DNA of 10,517 bases. Source: Roseburia sp. (lineage in GTDB: Bacteria > Bacillota > Clostridia > Lachnospirales > Lachnospiraceae). Shown here piece after piece: positions 1-7,300 of this stretch. The stretch's first letter is position 1; every line of letters begins with the position of its first letter. The notes beneath the pieces are model-generated. The model was not told the origin of the DNA, did not search any database, and saw nothing but the letters and a program-made list of their open reading frames with translations. The translations under genes and the position numbers were made by a program. Where the stretch lies: NCBI GenBank assembly GCA_030844625.1, contig JAUUNJ010000060.1, positions 1 through 10,517 of the forward strand, given 5' to 3'.

Positions 1-789
1 TATGCTGAGAATAATCAGGAAGCCTATGATAATATGGTAATGGCATTCAACATTGCTGAGAACAAAGATGTCATGCTTCCGATTATGATTTGTCAGGATG
101 GTTTTATTACAAGTCATGCGGTCAATGATATGGAACTTCTTGATGATATGACTGTTAAGGAGTTTGTGGGAGAAAGACAACCGGAAGACTATCTTTTAAA
201 CCCTGATGAAAAATTTGCAGTAGGACCTTATGCGGTGTCTGATTACTATATGGAATCCAGAAAAGCCCAGGCGCACGCCATGGAGAATGCAAAACAGGTA
301 ATTTTAGATGTGGCAAAGGATTTTGAAAAGATTTCAGGCAGAAAATATGGCTTAATCGAAGAATATAGGATGGAAGATGCAGAATATGCAGTTGTCATCA
401 TTGGTTCTGCGGCAGGTACAACAAAGGAAGCCATTGACCATATGAGAGAGAATGGCGATAAGGTGGGACTCATCAAGATTCGTTCCTTCAGACCATTTCC
501 GGGAAAAGAAATTGGGGAGTCTTTGAAGAAGTGTAGGGCTGTAGCAGTAATGGACCGTTCGGAGGCTTTTTCAACCAACGGCGGACCTGTGGGCGCAGAG
601 ACAATGCAGGCAATGTACACTGCAGGATGTACAGCAAAAACAATTAACATTATGTACGGTATCGGCGGCAGAGATGTGAGAGTGGAAGATATGATTGGTG
701 TTTATGAAACTTTGAAAGAAATCGCTGCTACTGGTGAAACCGGAGATGTATACCGTTATATGGGATTAAGAGACAAGGAGGCAAAGTAA
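1..789 (+). CDS. porA: 2-oxoacid (pyruvate):ferredoxin oxidoreductase alpha subunit, 5'-truncated by the window
   Basis: This is the C-terminal 262 residues of the alpha subunit of pyruvate:ferredoxin oxidoreductase, a cytoplasmic enzyme that converts pyruvate, CoA and oxidised ferredoxin to acetyl-CoA, CO2 and reduced ferredoxin. The reading frame is open from base 1, so the ATG at 34 is internal and the real start lies upstream. Family alpha subunits are near 390 residues, so roughly 130 are missing. Visible family features are the CQDGFITSH segment (residues about 31-39), the domain beginning AVVIIGSAAGTTKEAI (about 130-145), the IRSFRPFPG motif and the VMDRSEAFSTNGGPVGAE stretch typical of PorA C-termini. 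The gene ends one base before porB, and the porB ribosome binding site lies inside its last codons, so the two are co-transcribed and probably translationally coupled. Pyruvate is the likely substrate, but a related 2-oxoacid cannot be excluded from this part alone. Confidence 0.93.
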   Translation, partial: YAENNQEAYDNMVMAFNIAENKDVMLPIMICQDGFITSHAVNDMELLDDMTVKEFVGERQPEDYLLNPDEKFAVGPYAVSDYYMESRKAQAHAMENAKQVILDVAKDFEKISGRKYGLIEEYRMEDAEYAVVIIGSAAGTTKEAIDHMRENGDKVGLIKIRSFRPFPGKEIGESLKKCRAVAVMDRSEAFSTNGGPVGAETMQAMYTAGCTAKTINIMYGIGGRDVRVEDMIGVYETLKEIAATGETGDVYRYMGLRDKEAK

Positions 790-790
790 G

Positions 791-1723
791 ATGGGTTACA
801 ATTTTAAAGAGACAATGAACAAACCTGAAAGATTTGCTCCGGGTCATAGAATGTGTGCAGGATGTGGAGCGACAATCTGTGCAAGAAATGTACTTCGTGG
901 ACTTCATGAGGAGGATAAGGCTGTAATCGGATGTGCCACAGGATGTTTGAATGTGTCATCATTTCAGTATCCGTATGTTGCATGGGAGGACAGTTATATT
1001 CACAGTGCCTTTGAAAATGCCAGCTCAACCATGAGTGGAGTGGCAGGTGCCTACAAGGCAATGAAGCGCAAAGGAAAAGTAAAAGAAAACTATAAATTTA
1101 TCGTATTTGGCGGTGACGGTGGAACCTACGATATCGGTATCCAGTCCTTGTCAGGAGCCATGGAGCGTGGAACAGATTATACATATGTATGTTATGACAA
1201 TGGCGCATATATGAACACAGGAACACAGCGTTCTTCTGCCACACCAATGTATGCAGATACAACAACAACGCCAGTGGGAACACAGTCCAATGGTAAAGAA
1301 CAGTATAGGAAGGATCTGGCGGCAATTCTTGCAGCCCATGATATTCCATATGCCGCCCAGACCACATTTTTCAAAGGGTTTAAAGACCTTCATACAAAGT
1401 CTGAGAGAGCGATTTACACAGACGGTCCGTCATTCTTAAATGTGATGGCTCCATGTCCTACAGGCTGGAAGTATAAGACAGACGATATTATGGAAATCTG
1501 CCGACTTGCAGTTGAGACTAATTACTGGCCGCTGTTTGAAGTGGTTGAAGGTAAGTGGATTCTCAACTATGAACCAAAGAGCAGACTTCCAATTGAAGAG
1601 TTCTTAAAGACTCAGGGAAGATTCAAGCATCTGTTTAAACCAGAGAATGAACATCTCATTGAGAAATATCAGAAAGAGGTGGACAGAAGATGGGAAGATC
1701 TTCAGTTTAAGTGCAGCAGATAA
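791..1723 (+). CDS. porB: 2-oxoacid (pyruvate):ferredoxin oxidoreductase beta subunit
   Basis: This 310-residue protein is the thiamine-diphosphate-binding beta subunit, which with PorA forms the active site of pyruvate:ferredoxin oxidoreductase. The ThDP/Mg motif is visible as GGDGGTYDIG (residues 107-116), followed by YDNGAYMNTG (135-144). Cysteines C22 and C25 (MCAGCGA), C52 (ATGCLN) and C222 (PCPTGW) sit where the proximal [4Fe-4S] cluster ligands of this family are expected; C48 is an alternative third ligand. The C-terminal RLPIEEFLKTQGRFKHLF stretch is typical of PFOR beta subunits, and the length is normal. The start is ATG 791, preceded by a strong AAGGAGG at 775-781. No convincing terminator follows directly, so transcription may continue into the small membrane-protein gene. 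The gamma and delta subunits or domains of the complex are not in the window. Confidence 0.94.
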   Translation: MGYNFKETMNKPERFAPGHRMCAGCGATICARNVLRGLHEEDKAVIGCATGCLNVSSFQYPYVAWEDSYIHSAFENASSTMSGVAGAYKAMKRKGKVKENYKFIVFGGDGGTYDIGIQSLSGAMERGTDYTYVCYDNGAYMNTGTQRSSATPMYADTTTTPVGTQSNGKEQYRKDLAAILAAHDIPYAAQTTFFKGFKDLHTKSERAIYTDGPSFLNVMAPCPTGWKYKTDDIMEICRLAVETNYWPLFEVVEGKWILNYEPKSRLPIEEFLKTQGRFKHLFKPENEHLIEKYQKEVDRRWEDLQFKCSR

Positions 1724-1826
1724 TGTCACCAACAAGGAAGTGGTTGATGATTCGTCAGAACATCTGCATCAGGTTTACTGGACTGGTGTGCAATACACAT
1801 AACATAATTGCGATAGAGTGAAAAAT

Positions 1827-2255
1827 ATGGAATTTAACTATAATAGAAATAAAGCGGAATTGTTCAGAGTGATGAAATCAAAAGGTATAAAGAAGAATCT
1901 TAAAATTATAAAGGAAAGTGATAAGATTCAGGTCGGTCTTGAGCCGGGAAAGTTTTCTCACGGAGAGGACGTGATCCCTATAGTATTCAAAGGAATATTG
2001 AAAGAGCATGAAAAAGGGTGTGAACTGAAAGGACATTTCAATTATGGATTCTATCTGACCGGATTGGTTGCCTTTGCAGCGATGTTGATTATTGTCAGAT
2101 TTTTATGGTCTGTTTATCAAAGGCAGGCTGATAACATGATTTTGTGCGGCATAGTCACAGTTTTATTAATGATAGTAATAGTTGTTGTTCATAGAAAAGC
2201 AGAAACAGCGAGAAATATTATTAAAGCATTTTTAAGCGATTTAAATGTTAAATGA
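1827..2255 (+). CDS. small two-helix membrane protein of unknown function
   Basis: I do not recognise a named family for this protein of 142 residues (145 if the in-frame GTG at 1818 is the start). The N-terminal half is polar and Lys-rich, with short alternating segments (IQVGLEPGKF, IPIVFKGILKEH, GCELKGHF) that suggest beta strands. The C-terminal half holds two hydrophobic helices at about residues 74-94 and 104-122 (numbered from ATG 1827), and a short basic tail follows. This layout of a small soluble domain followed by a helix pair is seen in many uncharacterised Firmicutes membrane proteins. ATG 1827 is preferred because a weak AGAG at 1815-1818 lies at suitable spacing, whereas GTG 1818 has nothing upstream; neither site is strong. 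It starts about 100 bases after porB with no clear promoter of its own. Function unknown; that it is a real gene is likely but not certain. Confidence 0.62.
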   Translation: MEFNYNRNKAELFRVMKSKGIKKNLKIIKESDKIQVGLEPGKFSHGEDVIPIVFKGILKEHEKGCELKGHFNYGFYLTGLVAFAAMLIIVRFLWSVYQRQADNMILCGIVTVLLMIVIVVVHRKAETARNIIKAFLSDLNVK

Positions 2256-2303
2256 TTTATTCAATTAAAGTGTTAAGAAAGTAAAGTTTTTCTTTGCGAA
2301 ACC

Positions 2304-2332
2304 TTGACATATCAGTTGATGTAATTTAATAT
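2304..2332 (+). promoter_or_regulatory. candidate sigma-A promoter upstream of the symporter gene
   Basis: A perfect TTGACA (2304-2309) is followed after 17 bases by TAATAT (2327-2332), a 4/6 match to the -10 consensus. An alternative -10, TATAGT at 2330-2335, would need a 20-base spacer. Predicted initiation is near 2339-2341, only a few bases before the terminator hairpin at 2347-2383. Transcripts from here would have to read through that hairpin to reach the symporter gene. The -35 is convincing, but the promoter as a whole is unproven. Confidence 0.5.
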
Positions 2333-2346
2333 AGTTATGTAGTGCC

Positions 2347-2383
2347 AAGGAAGGTAGCTTTATTTTTGCTACCTTCTTTTTTT
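2347..2383 (+). terminator. intrinsic terminator between the small membrane gene and the symporter gene
   Basis: A perfect 9-bp stem, GAAGGTAGC (2350-2358) with GCTACCTTC (2368-2376), encloses a 9-base AT-rich loop and is followed by seven T residues (2377-2383). The stem can extend by a G-U and two A-U pairs into the T-tract. It serves as the end of the upstream unit. Because the promoter-like sequence at 2304-2332 lies just before it, it may also terminate transcripts from that promoter. Confidence 0.85.
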
Positions 2384-2442
2384 CTTGAAAGCGTTTTTAA
2401 GTGGTGCTGGAGAGATACAAAAGGAAATATATATTTTAAGAA

Positions 2443-2450
2443 GAGAGGAA
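2443..2450 (+). promoter_or_regulatory. ribosome binding site that fixes the symporter start
   Basis: GAGAGGAA lies six bases before ATG 2457. It supports that start over the upstream in-frame TTG at 2385, which would add 24 mostly polar residues, sits in the terminator tail and has no ribosome binding site. Confidence 0.7.
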
Positions 2451-2456
2451 AAAATT

Positions 2457-4166
2457 ATGAGTTTATCAGACATTGTATCAGCAGTTGATGATTTTGTCTG
2501 GGGTCCTGTAATGTTAGTGCTCCTTGTGGGAACAGGAATATTTCTTACAATCAGACTAAAATTCAGACCTTGGAGAAACTTAGGTTATGCTCTTAGAAGC
2601 ACCCTGAGTAAAGAAGCAAGAACAACCAGCAGAGGCGAGGGAGATGTATCGCCCTTCTCGGCATTGACGACAGCACTGGCTGCAACCATAGGTACAGGTA
2701 ATATTGTTGGTGTTGCTACAGCCATGGTGGCTGGTGGACCGGGAGCCTTGGTGTGGATGTGGATTTCCGCCTGTTTTGGTCTTACTTCAAAGTTCAGCGA
2801 GTGTATGCTTGCTATTAAATACCGCGAAGTGAATGAAAAAGGCGAAATGTCCGGTGGGCCAATGTATACGATGAAGAAAGGCTTTAAAAATAAAAAAGCC
2901 GGTGCAGTACTTGGTATGCTGTTTGCTGTTTTTGCAGTAATTGCTTCCTTTGGTATTGGTAACATGACACAGGCAAACTCAATTTCAGAGGCGTTAAATA
3001 ATACATTTGGAGCACCCACGTACATAGTGGGTATTGTTCTTACAATTTTATCTCTGATAATTATTGTTGGCGGTATTAAGAGCATTTCAAAAGTATCATC
3101 CGTTGTAGTTCCGGTTATGGCTATATTCTATGTGATTGCAGGATTGGTTGTAATTATTATTAACATTCAGAATGTTCCATCAGGTGTTGCAATGATATTT
3201 AAGATGGCATTCAGCCTTGATGCAGTAGGCGGTGGACTTTGCGGTGCCATTACAGCAGCACTTATGAATGCAATGCGTTATGGTGTGGCACGTGGTGTAT
3301 TTTCAAATGAAGCGGGAATGGGTTCGGCTGCTATTACAGCAGCAGCAGCTACTACAGACGATCCTGTACGTCAGGGTTATATTAATATGACAGGTACATT
3401 CTGGGATACAATTGTTGTATGTACAATTACAGGTCTCTGTATTGCATCCTCAGGTGTGCTGGGTATTACAGATGATACGGTCACAGGAAAATATGATGTT
3501 ACCGGAAATAATGTGGCAGTAGTTGCAGAGGCAGTTAGCGACAATTCAGCGGCAAATCAGGATTATACATACAGTGTAAATGGTGACAGGTTAACATTAA
3601 AATATAATGATGACAAGAAAGCATCAAACACATTAGAGTTAACATTTGCAAAGGAAAATAAGGGGACAGCAGAGAGTGTTGTAGGTACATGGAATGATGC
3701 AGCCGGAAATGAATATATTTTTGATGAAGATGGAAGTTATACATACAAAGAAGTTGTACAGGGTTCGGCGCTTACAATAAAAGCCTTCTCAACAGCATTT
3801 GAAAAGATAAGCAAAAACCTTGGACCTTTAGGGGCATGGCTTGTTACAATCGGAATTACTTTGTTTGCATTTTCAACGATTCTTGGATGGGAATACCATG
3901 GTGAAAAAGCATTTGAGTATATTTTTAATACGCATAAATTTAATATGGTATACAGAATCGTATTCTCCTTGGTAGTTTATGTGGGAGCAACCCAGTCGTT
4001 ACAACTGGTATGGAACTTTTCGGATATAGCCAATGCGTTGATGGCAATTCCAAATTTAATCTGTATGTTAGTTCTCAGCAATGTAATTGCTAAGGAAGTG
4101 GAAAGATTTCAGCCGATTATTGATGAAGAAAAGAAGCAGAAAAAACTAAAAAAGAAAAATAAATAG
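2457..4166 (+). CDS. sodium:alanine/glycine symporter (AGCS family) with an inserted extracytoplasmic domain
   Basis: This 569-residue integral membrane protein belongs to the alanine or glycine:cation symporter family, which imports small amino acids with sodium through a LeuT-type fold. Family hallmarks are PFSALTTALAATIGTGNIVG (residues 66-85), GGPGALVWMW (93-102), SGGPMYTM (132-139), SNEAGMGSAAITAAAA (283-298) and the late AFSTILGWEYHGEKAFEYIF segment (471-490). Many hydrophobic helices are visible, starting at about 15-33. Family members are usually about 450-500 residues. The extra length is a polar, glycine- and aspartate-rich block at about 337-438, between the helix ending IASSGVLG and the one beginning near residue 455. 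This corresponds to the extracellular loop 4 region of LeuT-fold proteins. The C-terminus is a Lys-rich cytoplasmic tail. It stands alone between two terminators. The exact substrate (alanine, glycine or another) cannot be read from sequence. Confidence 0.93.
   Translation: MSLSDIVSAVDDFVWGPVMLVLLVGTGIFLTIRLKFRPWRNLGYALRSTLSKEARTTSRGEGDVSPFSALTTALAATIGTGNIVGVATAMVAGGPGALVWMWISACFGLTSKFSECMLAIKYREVNEKGEMSGGPMYTMKKGFKNKKAGAVLGMLFAVFAVIASFGIGNMTQANSISEALNNTFGAPTYIVGIVLTILSLIIIVGGIKSISKVSSVVVPVMAIFYVIAGLVVIIINIQNVPSGVAMIFKMAFSLDAVGGGLCGAITAALMNAMRYGVARGVFSNEAGMGSAAITAAAATTDDPVRQGYINMTGTFWDTIVVCTITGLCIASSGVLGITDDTVTGKYDVTGNNVAVVAEAVSDNSAANQDYTYSVNGDRLTLKYNDDKKASNTLELTFAKENKGTAESVVGTWNDAAGNEYIFDEDGSYTYKEVVQGSALTIKAFSTAFEKISKNLGPLGAWLVTIGITLFAFSTILGWEYHGEKAFEYIFNTHKFNMVYRIVFSLVVYVGATQSLQLVWNFSDIANALMAIPNLICMLVLSNVIAKEVERFQPIIDEEKKQKKLKKKNK
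3465..3776 (+). other. extra domain inserted in the AGCS symporter (residues about 337-440)
   Basis: This block is absent from ordinary AGCS transporters, where the two flanking helices are joined by a short loop. It contains YTYSVNGDRLTLKYNDD (370-386) and LELTFAKE (393-400), then VVGTWNDAAGNEYIFDEDGS (408-427) and YTYKE. The G-T-W...G..Y.F..DG.Y.Y pattern resembles small calycin/lipocalin-like beta domains common in Firmicutes lipoproteins (the DUF5640 type). The resemblance is from memory of the motif. By topology the block should face outside the cell. Reading frame and codon use look continuous with the rest of the gene. Confidence 0.6.
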
Positions 4167-4179
4167 TTTATATTAAAAG

Positions 4180-4223
4180 GAAAACGTCTAAAGATGGTAA
4201 AAGTCTTTAGGCGTTTTCTTTTT
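4180..4223 (+). terminator. intrinsic terminator of the symporter gene
   Basis: A 15-bp stem pairs 4180-4194 (GAAAACGTCTAAAGA) with 4204-4218 (TCTTTAGGCGTTTTC), with one T-G wobble and a nine-base loop, followed by TTTTT (4219-4223). It begins 14 bases after the symporter stop codon and separates that gene from the efflux operon. Confidence 0.92.
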
Positions 4224-4278
4224 GTTTGAAATAGCAAATAATCTTATCTTTGTATTAACAAGTTTAAGGAAGTAATTA

Positions 4279-4307
4279 TTGACAAGGCGACACCCTGTCA
4301 TTATAAT
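4279..4307 (+). promoter_or_regulatory. consensus sigma-A promoter of the RND-TetR operon
   Basis: TTGACA (4279-4284) and TATAAT (4302-4307) match the vegetative consensus perfectly with the ideal 17-base spacer. Initiation is expected near 4313-4315, giving a leader of about 40 bases to the RND start at 4353. Such a strong core promoter for an efflux pump suggests it is normally held off, which fits the two inverted repeats overlapping it. Confidence 0.9.
4288..4300 (+). promoter_or_regulatory. candidate operator 1 (GACA-N3-TGTC) inside the promoter spacer
   Basis: CGACACCCTGTCA has the half-sites GACA (4289-4292) and TGTC (4296-4299) separated by three bases. It lies between the -35 and -10 elements, so a bound protein would block RNA polymerase. 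It shares 9 of 13 positions and the same half-site spacing with the perfect palindrome at 4315-4327. An extra GACA half-site lies in the -35 box (4281-4284). The likely ligand is the TetR-family protein encoded at the end of this operon. Confidence 0.6.
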
Positions 4308-4314
4308 GGGAAAA

Positions 4315-4327
4315 TGACAAGTTGTCA
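4315..4327 (+). promoter_or_regulatory. candidate operator 2, perfect palindrome at the transcription start
   Basis: TGACAAGTTGTCA is a perfect inverted repeat around a central G (six-base arms). It sits at about +1 to +13 of the predicted transcript, and its centre is 27 bases from that of operator 1. Position and symmetry are those of a dimeric repressor site. It overlaps an upstream in-frame ATG at 4314, another reason to doubt that ATG as the protein start. Confidence 0.7.
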
Positions 4328-4337
4328 CATAGGCTGG

Positions 4338-4345
4338 AAAGGAAG
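4338..4345 (+). promoter_or_regulatory. ribosome binding site that fixes the RND start
   Basis: AAAGGAAG ends seven bases before ATG 4353. The alternative ATG at 4314 falls at the predicted transcription start, so it would have essentially no leader and no ribosome binding site. Confidence 0.7.
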
Positions 4346-4352
4346 AAATATT

Positions 4353-7300
4353 ATGACAAAGTTTTGTGTTAAAAAACCATTTTTTATCGTAGTTGCAGTT
4401 ATTATTATACTTACACTTGGTGGGGTAAGTTTGACGAAAATGCAGACAGATTTGATGCCTGATATGGAAATTCCCTATATGGTAGTTGTTACTACAGAGC
4501 CGGGAGCATCTCCGGAGAAAGTAGAAACTGATGTGACAAAAGCAGTAGAAAGTACATTGGGAACTATAAGCGGAGTGGAAAACATTAACAGCACTTCTGC
4601 TGAAAATTACAGTATGGTAATGCTGGAATTTACGGATGATACAGATATGAATTCTGCGTTGGTACGTGTCTCAAAAGCGGTGGATTCTTTAGAACTTCCC
4701 GAAGGGTGTGGTACTCCAAATATAATGGAAGTCAGCATGGATATGATGGCGACCATGTATGCCAGTGTTGAATATAAAGGAAAAGATATAAAGGATATTT
4801 CTCAATTTACAGAAAAAGTATTAAAACCATACATAGAACGGCAGGATGGCGTTGCCAGTGTTTCAGACAGTGGTAATGTAGAGGATTCAGTAGAAATTCG
4901 TTTGAATGAAAAGAAAATAGATAAAATAAACGATAAGATTTTATACAATACAAATGAAAAACTTAAAGACGCACAGGATGAAATTGATAAAGCAAGCAGT
5001 AAATTAAAGGATGCAAAGAGCAAATTATCCACTCAGAAGGATGAATTGCAGGATAAACAGAAAGATACAAATAAGCAGCTTGCAGATGCATCCGTGCAGC
5101 TTGATAAGGCACAGGCAACAAAAGCTGCATATGAATCTTCTTTAAACAGTCTGAAGGCAAGCAAGGCTGCACTTGAAGCTGAGAAAAAAGCTTATGAAGA
5201 TGCTAAGGTAGAAGAAAGTTATAAAACATTAAATAAGACACTTGCAGATGCGAAAACCAATATGGCGGTTGTGTCGAAACAGTATGGCGTAACAATTCCG
5301 GGAAGTGTCAAAGAAGCAATAGATCATCCCAAAGATCTGGAAGCTTTTGCAAAGATGATGAGTCAGACGGGTCATGAAAAGGAAGCTGAAAATCTCACTG
5401 TTGATGCGTTGAAAAAGATATATAACATTGTAGAGGTCAGAATTCCACAGATTAATACGGAGCTGGCAAATCTGGATATAGAAATTCTGGCGGCACAGAA
5501 GGTTGTTGATTCCGTCAATAAGAGCATGAAAGGAATGGATGAAAAGCAGTCGGATCTGGTGTCAGGAGGATATGAGGCTGCTGCAGGTTTTGGATCGGCA
5601 CAAGCTCAGATGGCAGCAGGAGAACAGCAGATTGAAACTGCCGAGAAAGATTTGGAAGAGGGACAGAAAAAATTAGATGACTCCAAAAAAGCAGCCATAG
5701 AAAATTCAAATATTGATGCTCTTTTAAGTCTGGATACATTGTCATCATTAATAACGGCGCAGAATTTTTCCATGCCGGCAGGATATGTGGAAGATAAAGA
5801 CAGCCATCAGTGGTTGGTCAAAGTAGGTGATACATATAGCGATGAAAAGGAATTGAGTAAAATGGTTCTCACAAAAATAAAAGGTGTTGGAACCATAAAA
5901 CTGTCAGATGTAGCAGATATAACGATTGTTGATAATGCAGGTGAAAGTTATGCAAAAATAAACGGAAAAGATGCGGTTCTCCTTTCCATCTATAAGTCAA
6001 GTACATCCAATACCAGTAAGGTATCTGAAGGCCTGGAAGATGCTTTTGGAGAACTGGAGGATAAATATGACGGGCTTGAAATTACGCCGATGATTAATCA
6101 GGCTGATTATATCACGATGATGGTAGAAAGTATATTGAGCAGCATATTGTTAGGTGCATTACTTGCCATAGTTATTTTGGCTTTGTTCCTAAAGGATGTA
6201 AAGCCTACACTGATTGTTGCGTTCAGTATTCCGTTCAGTGTATTGTTTGCAATTATTATTATGTATTTTACGGGAATGACATTAAATGTTATGTCTCTGG
6301 CAGGACTTTGCCTTGGCATTGGAATGCTGGTAGATAATTCTATTGTAGTCATTGAAAATATATACAGGCTTCGAAACAGAGGAATGTCGGCTGCAAGAGC
6401 TGCCGTACAGGGAGCAAAACAGGTGGCAGCACCGATTATAGCCTCAACAATTACTACCATATGTGTATTTTTTCCGATGGTATATGTTTCAGGAATTGTC
6501 AGCCAGCTGTTGATACCGTTTGCGTTTACAATTTCTTATGCTCTGGTGGCATCGCTTCTGGTTGCACTTACAGTAGTACCGACCATAGGTTCCATGGTGC
6601 TGAAAAATACTAAGATGGGAAAACATAAATGGTTTGATGCCGTAAAAGAAAAGTATGGAAAGTTATTGGCATTTTGCTTGAGACATAAAGCAATACCTCT
6701 TGGTGTGGCAGTTCTTTTGTTTGCAATCTGTGTCTGGCAGACTTCCCGCATGGGACTGATTATGATGAACAATACAGAGAGTGATCAGATTATTGTGAAT
6801 ATGACGCTGGATAAAGATACGGAACAGGAGGAAGCATACAAACGGGCAGATGAAACCATAGAAGCCATCTCAAAAATAGAAGGTGTTGCAAAAGTGGCAG
6901 CGATGGATGGAAATACGGGTGCTGCTGCAGGAGCATTGGGAAGCAGTACAGATAATTACACTCAGTTTATGTTTTTTGTGGTACCGGAAGAGGACATCAC
7001 TACAACAAAAGAGTTCAGAGAGATAAGAAAAGCCATAGAAAAGAATACATCAAAAATAGAGTGTGAAGAGCTGACAGTTTCCTCTTCGGCTATGGGAGGT
7101 TCTTCCTCATTAATGAGTCAGGGGCTTCAGGTCAATATATACGGTGAAGATCAGAATAAGTTAATTGATATCAGCAATGATATTATGAAGATGATGGAAA
7201 ACATTGAAGGCTGTGAGAAGATAACTAATGGCCTGGATGAAAATAATAAACAGATACATTTGGAAATTAATAAGGATAAGGCAGCAAAATATGGACTGAC

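Noticed and set aside
1647..1802. A 51-codon reading frame overlapping the porB 3' end in another frame, and a 32-codon frame at 1723-1821 whose ATG overlaps the porB stop
   Set aside because: Neither has a ribosome binding site or recognisable protein features. PorB has a normal family C-terminus in its own frame, so a frameshifted extension is not needed.
2405..2425. GGAGAGA-like bases upstream of the symporter, reminiscent of a glycine riboswitch core
   Set aside because: The other conserved glycine-aptamer elements (such as the CCGAAGG-type segment) are absent, and the 72 bases between the terminator and the start codon are too few for an aptamer plus expression platform.
2385..2456. Upstream TTG start for the symporter, adding 24 residues
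   Set aside because: The TTG lies at the end of the terminator T-tract without a ribosome binding site, while ATG 2457 has GAGAGGAA at good spacing and gives the normal family N-terminus.
2585..3085. 166-residue reading frame on the - strand inside the symporter gene
   Set aside because: It lies wholly within a strongly supported transporter gene and has no independent signals.
4314..4352. Upstream ATG start for the RND gene, adding 13 residues
   Set aside because: It coincides with the predicted transcription start and the operator palindrome and has no ribosome binding site. ATG 4353 gives the usual short cytoplasmic start before TM1.
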